A model generated the notes under the pieces. The model was not told the origin of the DNA. It worked only from the letters and a program-made list of their open reading frames with translations, and made no database searches. A stretch of DNA of 11,840 nt from Planctomycetota bacterium (GTDB lineage Bacteria > Planctomycetota > UBA1135 > GCA-002686595). The translations under genes and the position numbers were made by a program. Positions 1 to 8,347 of this stretch are shown in pieces. Within the stretch, counting starts at the first letter, position 1. The number at the start of each line of letters is the position of its first letter. The stretch covers positions 1 to 11,840 of the forward strand of contig JAQBVH010000032.1 of the NCBI GenBank assembly GCA_027623615.1, given 5' to 3'.

Positions 1-1
1 A

Positions 2-2380
2 CTACGGCTTGATGGTGAACTTGACCGCGTCGGAGAGACCGACGGTGGTCCCGTCCACATGGGCCGTGTCGCGGAAGTACCACTGGACGTGGAGCACGTC
101 TCCAGCGCTCAGGCCCAGGGGCCCGCCCATCTTGCTCTGCCGCAGGATCGAATCCAGGCGGCCTTCGCAGGCGCCGCTGCCGACAGCGGTGACCGAGTCT
201 CCGCGGCCATTGAGGTTGCCGACGCACAGGGTGCCGTTGAAGAAGGGCACGTTCTGGGCGCTCAGGCCGAAGATGGCCAGGCCGGGCTCACCGGCGACCA
301 GGCCCTTGACGCGGATCTTGAAGTCGTCCGGGCCGCTGAGGCTCGGAGTGCCGCTCCAGAAGATCTCGGGGGCGCAGCCGTCCGAGGAGACCTTGCCGGC
401 GCAGTAGATCTCCGGGCCGCCCGCCTCGACGATGATGGTCAGGTTGCGAACGTTGCCGGCTTCCGCGGGCTGGACCTGCCAGAACTCGACGCCGTCGGCG
501 GCCGAGGTGATCAGGTTGGCCATCGGGTTCGACAGGCTCAGGGTGTAGACGCCGGGGACGACGGGGGCGATCAGGCTGCCTTCGGCCACGATCAGCGGAG
601 ACCCGGGCTTGCCGAGGCCCGTCACCACCGCGCCGCTTGGCTGCGGAGCGAAGGTGTTGTTGATCGTGTTCATCGCGCCGCCGACCTGCAGCAGGCCGCC
701 GCCGGACATGACGCCGCCGAAGCCCTGGGGGTTCGACAGGCCTACGGGCGAGACGAAGTTCGTCATCGCGCCGTGGGCCGGGGTGTCGCACGGGGCAAGG
801 ACGCCGCCGTCGAAGTTCAGGTCGACGCTGACCATGGCGATGCCCTGGTTGCTGTTGCCATCGGCCTCGGCCACGACCTCGTACCGCACCAGGCCACCCG
901 GTGCGACGACAATGCGGCTCAGCCCCGAACGGACACGGTAGTTGACCTTTTCGTCCGCAGGAGTCGGAACGGGCGGATCCTCACCGACCAGCTCGCCGGT
1001 GAAGCCACGCTGGAACAGGCCGAACTCACGCAGGTCGAAGTCGCCGTCCCCCTGGACGTCGGTGACGGCCGCGGTGTCGTTGACCGTGAAGGAGCCGGGC
1101 GCCTCGCCAGTGAAGAAGGGCTCGATGAAGAACCAGTCGAACCGGTCGCGGTCGTTGTCGGCGCTGCCGATCAGCGTGGCGTTGTCCTCGTAGTCGAACG
1201 GGGCTTGGCCGAGGGAGGCCAGGAAGAGGGCCAGCTCGATCTTCTGCGCGGCACCCAGGGCGTTGTAGTTGTCGCGCGCCGTGACGCCCTCACCCACATG
1301 CTCCTGAATGATCTGGTCCATCATCGTGGCCCAGTCGGCGCCGGTGACGCGACCATCGTGGAGGAAGGACACGCGGTGGCGCAGGCCCCAGAGCGCACGG
1401 GTTTGGGCGTGCTCTTCGAGGGCGGCGCCTTGCGCGATCTGGTCGCCGAGGGCGCCCATGTCGTGCAGGAGGAAGTCCGAGTAGGGCGCGATCGCCTGGT
1501 TGGAGAGGCCCGCCTCGGCCGCGCCGCCGGTGGTGTAGTCGCGAATGTGGCAATCCGCGCAACCGACGCTGTTGAACACCGCTTCGCCGGCCAGGCCGGA
1601 CACCGGCATCTGCGGCGGAGCCGCGAGCAGGCGCTGGAAGTGCGTGAAGCGGTCGATCTTGGTGAAGCCGCCGCCGTCCGGGACGTCCTCGGGGTCGGCG
1701 ACCGTGTCGCACGCGGCGAGCAGGGCCAGGTCACCGTTCGGAGCGTTCTCGTTCGGGAGGAACACGCTGGTCAGGCCCATCTCGTTGAGCCCGGCGTCGA
1801 TCGAGAAGGTGATCACGTTGTGGACCACGCCCTTCCAGCCGAAGCGCGCCGGCTGGGGCGGGTTGCCCGGGGCGGAGAGGTCACCTACCCAGCTCACGAA
1901 CCCGGACAGGTGCCCGGGCTGGTTCGTCTCGTTGTCGACGATGTCCTGGTGGGGAATCGCCTCGAGCAGGCCCGCGCCGAAGCAGATGGGGGTCAAGCGG
2001 TTGGAGACGACGTCCGCTTCCGGCGGCACGTTCTCGCGGCATGCGATGTCCAGGGACTGGTCCTGGAGCAGGCTGCCACCGAGGTGGTCGAGGGGGTCGA
2101 AGGGCGTGCCAGCCTTGCCGAAGCGAGTGACGACGCGCGTCGCGGAACCACCTTGGGCCGGGTGGTTGTGGCATGAGCCGCAGCCCGGATCGTTGAAGAT
2201 CGGTCCCAGGCCCTCCGCCTCGGTGAGCGGCGTCGCGAAGACCGTGCGGCCGTCGAGGAAGAGCTGCAGCTCAGCAAGGGTAAGGCCCGGAACGGGCTCA
2301 CCGAGCAGGGACTGGAGATCCTGGGCACCGGCCACGCTGCACAAGGCCAGCGTGATCGCGGAGAGGTGAGTTCCACGCAT
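2..2380 (-). CDS. Secreted di-haem oxidoreductase (DUF1111/DHOR family) with dockerin-like loops and planctomycete-type C-terminal module
   Basis: This 792-residue exported protein is predicted to bind two c-type haems and act in periplasmic or surface redox chemistry; the DHOR family is related to MauG and di-haem peroxidases, and its substrate is usually unknown. The start at 2380 is chosen because a clean signal peptide (residues 1-20, ending CSVAGAQ) begins there; the same frame stays open to 2554, but that extension looks non-coding. Haem motifs are CGSCH at 67-71 and CADCH at 274-278. Family hallmarks follow: SDFLLHDMG near 301-309 and ALWGLRHRVSFLHDGR near 329-344. After about residue 395 comes an added tail: a degenerate and then a well-formed EF-hand/dockerin-like loop (441-452, D-x-Q-x-D-G-x-x-D-x-x-E), a beta-rich region (about 475-650), and a C-terminal module (about 659-792) beginning IYCAGKVSSDGC. 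No Shine-Dalgarno site is obvious. The stop codon lies at the very edge of the window. The haem domain is certain; the substrate is unknown. Confidence 0.9.
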   Translation of the reverse strand: MRGTHLSAITLALCSVAGAQDLQSLLGEPVPGLTLAELQLFLDGRTVFATPLTEAEGLGPIFNDPGCGSCHNHPAQGGSATRVVTRFGKAGTPFDPLDHLGGSLLQDQSLDIACRENVPPEADVVSNRLTPICFGAGLLEAIPHQDIVDNETNQPGHLSGFVSWVGDLSAPGNPPQPARFGWKGVVHNVITFSIDAGLNEMGLTSVFLPNENAPNGDLALLAACDTVADPEDVPDGGGFTKIDRFTHFQRLLAAPPQMPVSGLAGEAVFNSVGCADCHIRDYTTGGAAEAGLSNQAIAPYSDFLLHDMGALGDQIAQGAALEEHAQTRALWGLRHRVSFLHDGRVTGADWATMMDQIIQEHVGEGVTARDNYNALGAAQKIELALFLASLGQAPFDYEDNATLIGSADNDRDRFDWFFIEPFFTGEAPGSFTVNDTAAVTDVQGDGDFDLREFGLFQRGFTGELVGEDPPVPTPADEKVNYRVRSGLSRIVVAPGGLVRYEVVAEADGNSNQGIAMVSVDLNFDGGVLAPCDTPAHGAMTNFVSPVGLSNPQGFGGVMSGGGLLQVGGAMNTINNTFAPQPSGAVVTGLGKPGSPLIVAEGSLIAPVVPGVYTLSLSNPMANLITSAADGVEFWQVQPAEAGNVRNLTIIVEAGGPEIYCAGKVSSDGCAPEIFWSGTPSLSGPDDFKIRVKGLVAGEPGLAIFGLSAQNVPFFNGTLCVGNLNGRGDSVTAVGSGACEGRLDSILRQSKMGGPLGLSAGDVLHVQWYFRDTAHVDGTTVGLSDAVKFTIKP

Positions 2381-2471
2381 AGGAAGAGGAGAGTTGAGGG
2401 AGAGTGAAGCGCCCCAGAGCCAACGGGACGAGGTCCGGCGCGTGAGCGGATGCGACACGGACCACCAGCGA

Positions 2472-2500
2472 AGGCTACGTGGCTCCCGAAGTACTGGCAA
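2472..2500 (-). promoter_or_regulatory. Candidate sigma-70-type promoter for the di-haem oxidoreductase gene
   Basis: On the minus strand TTGCCA (2495-2500) matches the -35 consensus at five of six bases. It is followed after exactly 17 bases by TAGCCT (2472-2477), a weak -10 element that keeps the TA and final T. It lies about 90 bases upstream of the start at 2380, in the gap behind the preceding minus-strand gene. The match is modest and could be chance. Confidence 0.25.
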
Positions 2501-2569
2501 GAACAAGGATGTTTCGGGGATGTACCGATCCGGGAGTGGATGCGCGCGGGACATTCCCGGGCCGCGCTG

Positions 2570-5242
2570 TCACCTCTTGTCGCGCAGGCTCTGCACTCTC
2601 CCGATCAGGGATCCCCAGTTGCCGGACAGGTCGTTCCCGGTGCGTTGGGCGCCGGCAAAGAAGCTCTCCATCAGCGCTTCCCAGCGTCCGGCCGCGCGGT
2701 CGCTGGTCAACGCTCGGCGCAGGTAGCGATCGTCGAGATCTGGTCCGGCCTCGCCTTGGGCCAGGAGCATCCCGTACTCCATGGGCGCCCAGAGGTACGT
2801 CGTCTCCACCGGGCCCTCCGCGCCATCGACCGGCAGATAGCGCGGGCCGTAGACGGTCTCGTCGCTGAAGGGTGGCTCGCTCCAGTCCTTGCCCGGCCCG
2901 GTGGCGAAGTGCCAGCGCGGCCCGCAGATCATCTCCTCCTTGATCTCGAAGCAGGTCCACACGGGTCCCCACAGCAGGTAGTCGAGGGCGCGCTGGTGCA
3001 CCCCCGCCAGCTCCTCCGCCAGCGCGGGCTCCTGCACCCGCAGCACGCTCTCGATCAGGCAACGCTTCGCGTGCAGGAGGAACATGCACTCGAAGGCCTG
3101 GGCGCCGCCGTAGCGGCCGCCGAGCAACTTCGGCACGTGCATGCGCTGGACCAGGCCGCTCGGCATCGCTGCATCGACCATCAGCTGGCCCGCCCGCCGG
3201 TACCAGTCGGCCCGTCGCGCACGCCAGCCGTCGTCCGCCAAGAGCCACGCGGCGCACTGCACCTCGATGCCCCAGGCGTGGTCCCGGTCGACGGGCATCC
3301 CGTGACCGGGGTGCGCGGCGACGAGCTTCTCGAACTGGAGCAGGGTTACCCCTGGCGACCAGCGGACGTGTTCATGCTCCTCGCCATGGAACATCAGATG
3401 GAACGTCTCGGCAGCGTGCCGCAGGTCGTCGATGGCCAGGGCGTCCGCCGTCAACCAGGCCAGGGCCATGGGCCGCTTGGTCCAGCGCGCGAAGTGCTGA
3501 CCGTCGTGGGGCAACCAGGATACGAGGTCTTGATCGCCACCCGCGAGGCGTCCGCCCGGGTGATGGGGCGAACCGCGGTCGTAGTCGGGACGCCGCTCGG
3601 CAAGGTGGACCGCCCGCACCTGGGGGTGCGGGATCGGGCCCTCGAACATGGGCAACCGAAACACCGGCGGCACCATGCGTCCGTTCGTACGAAAGTCGAA
3701 GGGCACCTTGCCGGAGCCATCCAGCCAGGCTTCGACGCCGACCGGCTGCCCCTGGGCGTCCCACTGCGCGATCGGCATGCGCGACGCGTTCATGCGGTGC
3801 TCGAGCAGGAGCGCCTCGATCCCCGCCGCGCTGGCCGCTGCGGCCGTGCGGTGTCCCTCGAGGAAGACGATCCCTGAGCCGCCCGTCATGCCCTGGACCG
3901 AGACGCCCAGCGGATGCGCCCAACCCATCAAGGGGCCAGCGATCAGCCCCTCCTGGGCCTTGCCGGTCTCGAGGGTCTGGCGCGCCAGGTCACGACGCTG
4001 GCGCAGCCGCACCTGGAGCGCGCGCTCACCCTTGACGCTCCCGAGCTTGAAGGACGACCAGTCCGGGAGCAGGCCATGCTGGGGGAAGTAGTGGGCCGTT
4101 GCGGGGTTCCACCAAGACCAGAGCCCTGCGCCGTTGCGGGGGAACGCCAGGCCGCTCAGGATCAACGGGTCGCCCGCACGGCGCTGGGGCGTGGTCAGGG
4201 TCAAGCGCCGCTGGAACTGGGCCTGGGGCGGCATCATGTGCAGGCTGCCGTCGTCGTTCCTGCGCACCAGGGGCAGGCGCCGGCGCCCGTCCGCGACCCG
4301 CTCCTCACCCAGGAACGGGTCCAGCACGAGCGGCTGCGCCTGCCAGCTCTCGGGCAGATCCAGCTCCAGGGCATCCCAGTGGATGAAGCCCAGGGGGGTC
4401 TCCTCGGGGGCGGCCCGCCGGCTACCCGAGGTCGCGCCGTTGTGCACGCGCAGGTCGAGGCCGACCCGCCCGTCCTGCGCATGCAAGGTCCAGTAGGCGT
4501 GGACGCCCATCAGGTGGGCGCGCGGTTGACCCTCGCCGGAGCGCTCCACGGGAACCAGAGTGGCATGGGTGCGCACGATCCGGCGCACGGGGCCGTCGCG
4601 CAGCACCTCGCGCGAGCCGAAGCCCGGCGCGTCGGGGGCGCCGCCGAGATCCGCCTCGTAGACGTTGCCATGCACGTCGCGCGCGCGCAGCAACACTCTA
4701 GCCGCGCCGCGGGGGTCCGCCAGCTCAGCGACGGCCTCGGTGAGCGCCGGCCCGCCAGGGTCGAGCTCCTGGTTGAACTCGACCACATCGAGCGTCAGAG
4801 GCGCTCCGGGTTGAACGCCTTGCGGCCGGTCGATCAGGGCTGCGAAGGCGATCACCTCCGGGGCGCCGCTCGCGCTGCGGGTCAGGACGTTGACCTGAAC
4901 GGGTGCGAGCTGGGCCCCTGGCCCGCGGGCTGAGATTGCCAGCGGGGAGCGGGAGCTGTCGCCCGGGTCGAACCCGGCGGGAACGGGCAAGGTGCCGTGA
5001 ACGACGAAGCGGTCCAGCTTGGGGGCGCTGACCTCGAGTCGTGCGACGACCGCGCGTCCGTCCTCCCGACCTCCGCCCTGGGGGGCGGCCAGCTGTCCGA
5101 AGGTATGCAGGTCCCGGGTCAGCTCCGCCCGGCGATCCGCGAACCGGTCGGTCGGCGGTGGTTCGGGCGGCGCGCTGGAGGTCCCCGTGCAGCCCAGAAG
5201 CAGGAGTCCCAGGAGGAGACCGGGTTGACGGAGGGGAGCCAT
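2570..5242 (-). CDS. Large lipoprotein of unknown function, possible rhamnogalacturonan-lyase-like architecture
   Basis: I do not recognise this 890-residue protein with certainty. Residues 1-18 form a lipoprotein signal (hydrophobic run then LLGC, lipidated Cys18), followed by a Pro/Ser-rich linker to about 32, so the mature protein is membrane-anchored and extracytoplasmic. Residues about 60-560 look beta-rich, with strand-like alternation and phrases such as AYWTLHAQDGRVGLDLRVHNG (near 249-269). Residues about 585-890 look helical and rich in Trp, His and Tyr, with acidic and aromatic clusters (HLMFHGEEHEHVRW, 615-628; CFEIKEEMICGPRWHFATG, 764-782) that could line a sugar- or metal-binding cleft. 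A beta N-terminus followed by a helical toroid recalls PL26-like exo-rhamnogalacturonan lyases; this is inference from architecture, not motif identity. It starts 17 bases after the thioredoxin-like gene and is probably co-transcribed with it. The upstream ribosome-binding site is weak. Confidence 0.85.
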   Translation of the reverse strand: MAPLRQPGLLLGLLLLGCTGTSSAPPEPPPTDRFADRRAELTRDLHTFGQLAAPQGGGREDGRAVVARLEVSAPKLDRFVVHGTLPVPAGFDPGDSSRSPLAISARGPGAQLAPVQVNVLTRSASGAPEVIAFAALIDRPQGVQPGAPLTLDVVEFNQELDPGGPALTEAVAELADPRGAARVLLRARDVHGNVYEADLGGAPDAPGFGSREVLRDGPVRRIVRTHATLVPVERSGEGQPRAHLMGVHAYWTLHAQDGRVGLDLRVHNGATSGSRRAAPEETPLGFIHWDALELDLPESWQAQPLVLDPFLGEERVADGRRRLPLVRRNDDGSLHMMPPQAQFQRRLTLTTPQRRAGDPLILSGLAFPRNGAGLWSWWNPATAHYFPQHGLLPDWSSFKLGSVKGERALQVRLRQRRDLARQTLETGKAQEGLIAGPLMGWAHPLGVSVQGMTGGSGIVFLEGHRTAAAASAAGIEALLLEHRMNASRMPIAQWDAQGQPVGVEAWLDGSGKVPFDFRTNGRMVPPVFRLPMFEGPIPHPQVRAVHLAERRPDYDRGSPHHPGGRLAGGDQDLVSWLPHDGQHFARWTKRPMALAWLTADALAIDDLRHAAETFHLMFHGEEHEHVRWSPGVTLLQFEKLVAAHPGHGMPVDRDHAWGIEVQCAAWLLADDGWRARRADWYRRAGQLMVDAAMPSGLVQRMHVPKLLGGRYGGAQAFECMFLLHAKRCLIESVLRVQEPALAEELAGVHQRALDYLLWGPVWTCFEIKEEMICGPRWHFATGPGKDWSEPPFSDETVYGPRYLPVDGAEGPVETTYLWAPMEYGMLLAQGEAGPDLDDRYLRRALTSDRAAGRWEALMESFFAGAQRTGNDLSGNWGSLIGRVQSLRDKR

Positions 5243-5259
5243 CGAGGAAAGAGTAGCCC

Positions 5260-5811
5260 TCAGGGGGAGGTCAGGTCCCGCGCCCGTCGTTCGAGCTCGG
5301 CATAGGCCCGGTCGGCGTCCGCGTGGGCTGGCTCGTCCGAGGGGTGCAACCGTGGGCCAGGATGAACCCAGCGCACGATCCCGTCACGGTCGAGCAGGAG
5401 CGAGTAGGAGGTGGGGGCGCTGCGACCGGCGACGGGGCGCCAGCGCGTGAGCCGCTCCCAACCGGGGTCGAGCGCCGCGGTGCCGTGGAATCCGAGGCCG
5501 GCGGCGAGGGACAGGATCGCGGCCTGCTCGACCGGACCAGCCGGCTTGGGGTGGTAGATCGCCAGGACGCGCAGGTCAGGGAGCTGCATGCGCAAGCCCT
5601 CGAGGGCCGGCAGCGTCGCAGCGCAGTGGGGGCAAGCGTCGGTCCAGAAGCGGACGAGCGTCGCGGCCGGACGCTCCACGTCTGCGCCTCCGATCCCCAG
5701 CGGGAGCTCCCCGCGCAGGTCCCGTCCCAGAAGTCCACCTGCGGGTCGCGCACAGGGCGGTGGCCAGGAGGGTGAGGGCCAGGACACGACGAACTCCCAT
5801 TGCCGCAGCAT
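5260..5811 (-). CDS. TlpA/ResA-type thioredoxin-fold protein, N-terminus apparently frame-disrupted
   Basis: The 183-residue frame encodes a thioredoxin fold: strand TLVRFW, active site Cys60-Pro-His-Cys63, and the cis-proline segment SAPTSYSLLLDRDGIVRWV with Pro133. CPHC is a DsbA/TlpA-type redox site, so the protein likely reduces or oxidises cysteines outside the cytoplasm. Oddly, its first 25 residues do not resemble a signal peptide, being rich in Trp and Pro. A start 11 bases further in (ATG at 5798-5800) reads, in another frame, MGVRRVLALTLLATALCA, a convincing signal peptide, which then runs out of the thioredoxin frame near 5720-5750. The gene is therefore probably one exported thioredoxin broken by an indel, either a sequencing error or a real mutation. 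The thioredoxin domain itself is intact. The lipoprotein gene follows 17 bases downstream, suggesting one transcript. Confidence 0.8.
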   Translation of the reverse strand: MLRQWEFVVSWPSPSWPPPCARPAGGLLGRDLRGELPLGIGGADVERPAATLVRFWTDACPHCAATLPALEGLRMQLPDLRVLAIYHPKPAGPVEQAAILSLAAGLGFHGTAALDPGWERLTRWRPVAGRSAPTSYSLLLDRDGIVRWVHPGPRLHPSDEPAHADADRAYAELERRARDLTSP

Positions 5812-5862
5812 CGCCCGTTCCCCCTCTGATGCAAGGGTCCAGAGTTCTTAGCATGGGCCCCA

Positions 5863-7014
5863 ATGCCCAAGCGCCGCTCCCACCGCCTGGCCGACCTGGC
5901 CCAGTCCGAGATCCGCGCCATGACCCGCGCCTGCAACGCGGCCGGCGGCCTGAACCTGGGACAGGGGATCTGCGACCTGCCGACCCCTGCCCTGGTGCGT
6001 GACGCGGCCGTCCACGCGATCCAGGAGGACTGGAGCGTCTACACCTACGCGGAGGGCCTGCTCGAGCTGCGCCAGGCCATCTCCAAGAAGCTCGCGGCGA
6101 CCAACGGGATCGAGGCCGACCCGGAGGGAGAGGTCCTGGTGACGACCGGCTCGGCGGGTGCGTTCACCTGCGCGATCCACGCGCTGCTCGACCCGGGTGA
6201 CGGGTTGATGGTGCTCGAGCCCTTCTACGGGTACCACGTCAACGCCGCGCTGGTGGCTGGCCTCGAGGTGCACACCCTGCGGCTGGAGGCGCCGGAGTTC
6301 CGCTTCAGCGCCGACGCCCTACGCGCCGCGCTGCGGCCGAACACGAAGGCGATCGTGCTGTGCACGCCCTCGAACCCCAGCGGCAAGATGTTCACGCGCG
6401 CCGAGCTCACGGACCTGGCGACCGTGGCTCGGGAGCGTGACCTGCTCGTGATCACCGACGAGATCTACGAGGAGATCCGCTACGACGACCGCGAGCACGT
6501 CTCGCCGGCGACGGTCGAGGACCTGGCGCCGCGCACGGTCACGATCATGGGGCTCTCCAAGACCTTCAGCATCACCGGCTGGCGGCTGGGCTACGCGGTC
6601 GCGCCGCGGGAGATGGCAGAGGCGATGATCCTCGTGCACGACCTGTTCTACATCTGCGCGCCCACTCCGCTCCAGCACGGGGTCGCAGCGGGCTTCGGCG
6701 CGCCACCGGAGTTCTTCGAGGCGATGCGCGCGGACTACGCCCGCAAGCGGGAGGTCCTGTGCGGCGCCCTCGACGCGGCCGGACTCGATCCGATCTGGCC
6801 GGAGGGCTCGTACTACACCCTGGCCAGCACGGCCCGGCTGGGCCAGGCGACCGCCAAGGAGGCCGCGCTGACTCTGCTCGAGCGAACGGGGGTCGCCTCA
6901 GTCCCGGGAAGCGCCTTCTACGCGGACGGCGGCGGCGAGGGCCTGCTGCGCTTCTGCTACGCCAAGGAGATGGACGAGCTCGAGGAGGCCGCGCGCCGCC
7001 TGCGCGCCCTCTGA
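5863..7014 (+). CDS. Class I/II pyridoxal-phosphate aminotransferase
   Basis: This 383-residue cytosolic enzyme of fold type I transfers an amino group between an amino acid and a 2-oxo acid. Visible catalytic elements are the phosphate/ring-contact segment TTGSAGA (94-100), Asn171 in PSNPSG, Asp199 and Tyr202 in TDEIYEEIRYD, the Schiff-base Lys233 in LSKTFSITGWRLGY with Arg241 behind it, and the substrate carboxylate-binding Arg363 in LLRFCYA. Length is normal for the aspartate-aminotransferase superfamily (about 380-400), and there is no signal peptide. The exact substrate cannot be read from the sequence; aspartate, methionine, aromatic or kynurenine-type activities all occur among relatives. 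The gene is divergent from the thioredoxin gene, with about 50 bases between the starts, and lies 131 bases upstream of the next plus-strand gene, so it may be its own unit. ATG at 5863 is the natural start; the ATG at 5853 is out of frame. Confidence 0.93.
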   Translation: MPKRRSHRLADLAQSEIRAMTRACNAAGGLNLGQGICDLPTPALVRDAAVHAIQEDWSVYTYAEGLLELRQAISKKLAATNGIEADPEGEVLVTTGSAGAFTCAIHALLDPGDGLMVLEPFYGYHVNAALVAGLEVHTLRLEAPEFRFSADALRAALRPNTKAIVLCTPSNPSGKMFTRAELTDLATVARERDLLVITDEIYEEIRYDDREHVSPATVEDLAPRTVTIMGLSKTFSITGWRLGYAVAPREMAEAMILVHDLFYICAPTPLQHGVAAGFGAPPEFFEAMRADYARKREVLCGALDAAGLDPIWPEGSYYTLASTARLGQATAKEAALTLLERTGVASVPGSAFYADGGGEGLLRFCYAKEMDELEEAARRLRAL

Positions 7015-7145
7015 GGCCCAGACCGGGCCATCGCATCAGCGGCTCGCCCCGCTATCCTGTCCCGTCGTGGGCCTGTCCAAAATGGCGCTGGCCCGCGGCG
7101 CGCCCAGCCGGAGTCCCCCGCGACCGGCTCACCCCGATCACCGCC

Positions 7146-8324
7146 ATGTCCGCGCCCAAGCACAAGCTCCGCGTTCCGCGCCCGAAGACGGGCGCGGTCT
7201 CTCTTCTCGTCGGCACCCGCAAGGGCGCCTTCTTCCTGCGCTCCGACAAGGAGCGCGCGGGGTGGCAGCTGACGGGCTCGGAGTTCCTCGGTCACGTGGT
7301 GCACCACGTCGTGCAGGATCCTCGGGACCGCAAGGTCATCCTGGTCGCCGCGCGTACGGGTCATCTGGGCCCGACCGTCTTCCGCTCCGAGGACGGCGGC
7401 AAGACCTGGAAGGAATCCAGGAAGCCACCCGCATTCGATCCGCCCACCGAGGGCGCCAGTGTGCGGACGGTGAATCACGTCTTCTGGCTGACACCGGGGG
7501 CCGTGGCGGAGCCTGGCGTCTGGTACGCGGGCAGCTCCCCGCAGGGACTCTTCCGCTCGCGCGACGGCGGCAAGACCTGGAAGCCCGTCAACGGGCTGAA
7601 CCAGCACCCGCTGCTGGACACCTGGACCGGCGGCGACAAGGACGGCACGCCCGACGGACCCAAGCTGCACTCGATCCTGGTCGACCCGCGGGACGAGAGC
7701 CACCTGTACCTCGGCATGTCGGGCGGCGGCTTCTTCGAGAGCACGAACACCGGGCGCACCTGGTCGCCCCTCAACCGTGGCTGCGTGGCGGACTTCATCC
7801 CGGGCTGGACCCTCGACATGGAGTACGGTCACGATCCGCACCAGGTGGGCCTCAGCCCGACCAACCCGGACCGACTCTGGCAGCAGAACCACTGCGGCAT
7901 CTACCGCATGGATCGCGAGGAGGGCGAGTGGGTGCGCGTCGGCGAGAACATGCCCGAGGAGGTAGGGGACATCGGCTTCGGGATCATCCTCCACCCGCGC
8001 GACCCGGACACGGTCTGGGTCTTCCCGATGGACGGCTCGAGCGTGTGGCCGCGCACGAGCCCCGACGGCATGCCGGCGCTGTACCGCACCCGCGACGGCG
8101 GCGCGACCTGGGAGCGTCAGGACCGTGGCCTCCCCAAGGAGCACGCCTGGTGGACGGTCAAGCGCCAGTGCATGGCCCAGGACGCCCAAGACCCGGTCGG
8201 CCTGTACCTCGGCACGACCAGCGGCGAGGTCTGGGCCTCACGCAACGACGGCAAGAGCTGGAAGTGCGCCGCGCGTCACCTGCCGCACATCTACTCGGTA
8301 GAGGTGGCTGGCGTCGTGCAATGA
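7146..8324 (+). CDS. Cytoplasmic Asp-box (BNR/sialidase-like) beta-propeller protein
   Basis: This 392-residue protein has five Asp-box motifs of the form S-x-D-G-G-x-T-W: residues 81-88, 138-145, 199-206, 315-322 and 365-372. Their spacing suggests a six- or seven-bladed beta-propeller of the WD40/YVTN/BNR class. It has no signal peptide and no membrane segment, so it should stay in the cytoplasm, unlike true secreted sialidases. I see no FRIP motif, so an 'exo-alpha-sialidase' name would overstate the evidence; Asp-boxes are structural. A conserved-looking loop GCVADFIPGWTLDMEYGHDPH (about 212-232) is rich in acidic residues and His and could form a functional face. The start at 7146 is chosen because the protein reads sensibly from MSAPKHKLRV; the frame upstream overlaps the aminotransferase gene as non-coding read-through. 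Its stop overlaps a possible ATG of the MoaD/ThiS-like gene (ATGA at 8321-8324), suggesting translational coupling. Confidence 0.88.
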   Translation: MSAPKHKLRVPRPKTGAVSLLVGTRKGAFFLRSDKERAGWQLTGSEFLGHVVHHVVQDPRDRKVILVAARTGHLGPTVFRSEDGGKTWKESRKPPAFDPPTEGASVRTVNHVFWLTPGAVAEPGVWYAGSSPQGLFRSRDGGKTWKPVNGLNQHPLLDTWTGGDKDGTPDGPKLHSILVDPRDESHLYLGMSGGGFFESTNTGRTWSPLNRGCVADFIPGWTLDMEYGHDPHQVGLSPTNPDRLWQQNHCGIYRMDREEGEWVRVGENMPEEVGDIGFGIILHPRDPDTVWVFPMDGSSVWPRTSPDGMPALYRTRDGGATWERQDRGLPKEHAWWTVKRQCMAQDAQDPVGLYLGTTSGEVWASRNDGKSWKCAARHLPHIYSVEVAGVVQ

Positions 8325-8347
8325 CCTCGGGGTTCTGCCAACCAGCC

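Noticed and set aside
59..2176. A 705-codon open frame on the plus strand opposite the di-haem oxidoreductase gene
   Set aside because: It is an antisense shadow of a GC-rich gene: Ala/Gly/Arg/Val/Asp-heavy, with no domain or motif, while the opposite strand encodes haem motifs and a signal peptide.
2381..2554. N-terminal extension of the di-haem oxidoreductase to a start at 2554
   Set aside because: It would bury the signal peptide behind 58 residues of Arg/Ser/Pro-rich sequence; the export signal needs to be at the start, so ATG 2380 is preferred.
2542..2566. Imperfect GC-rich hairpin after the lipoprotein gene as a terminator
   Set aside because: The stem needs a three-base bulge and no T tract follows on the minus strand; in this GC-rich DNA it is easily chance.
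2450..4933. Long plus-strand open frames (2450-3877, 3914-4933) opposite the lipoprotein gene
   Set aside because: They are low-complexity antisense shadows with no recognisable domains; the minus strand has a lipobox, coherent composition and a single uninterrupted frame.
7015..7058. Small GGCCC/GGGCC hairpin after the aminotransferase and a TATCCT box before the propeller gene
   Set aside because: The stem is only 5 bp with no T tract, and the -10-like box has no acceptable -35 at 16-18 bases. The rest of the 131-base gap shows nothing I can support.
6957..8189. A 410-codon minus-strand frame opposite the propeller gene
   Set aside because: It is rich in Arg/Ala/Val/His without motifs, and the plus strand carries five Asp-boxes in the same span.
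7146..8324. Naming the propeller protein an exo-alpha-sialidase
   Set aside because: Asp-boxes are structural and shared by many propellers; no FRIP motif or export signal is visible, so an enzymatic name is not supported.
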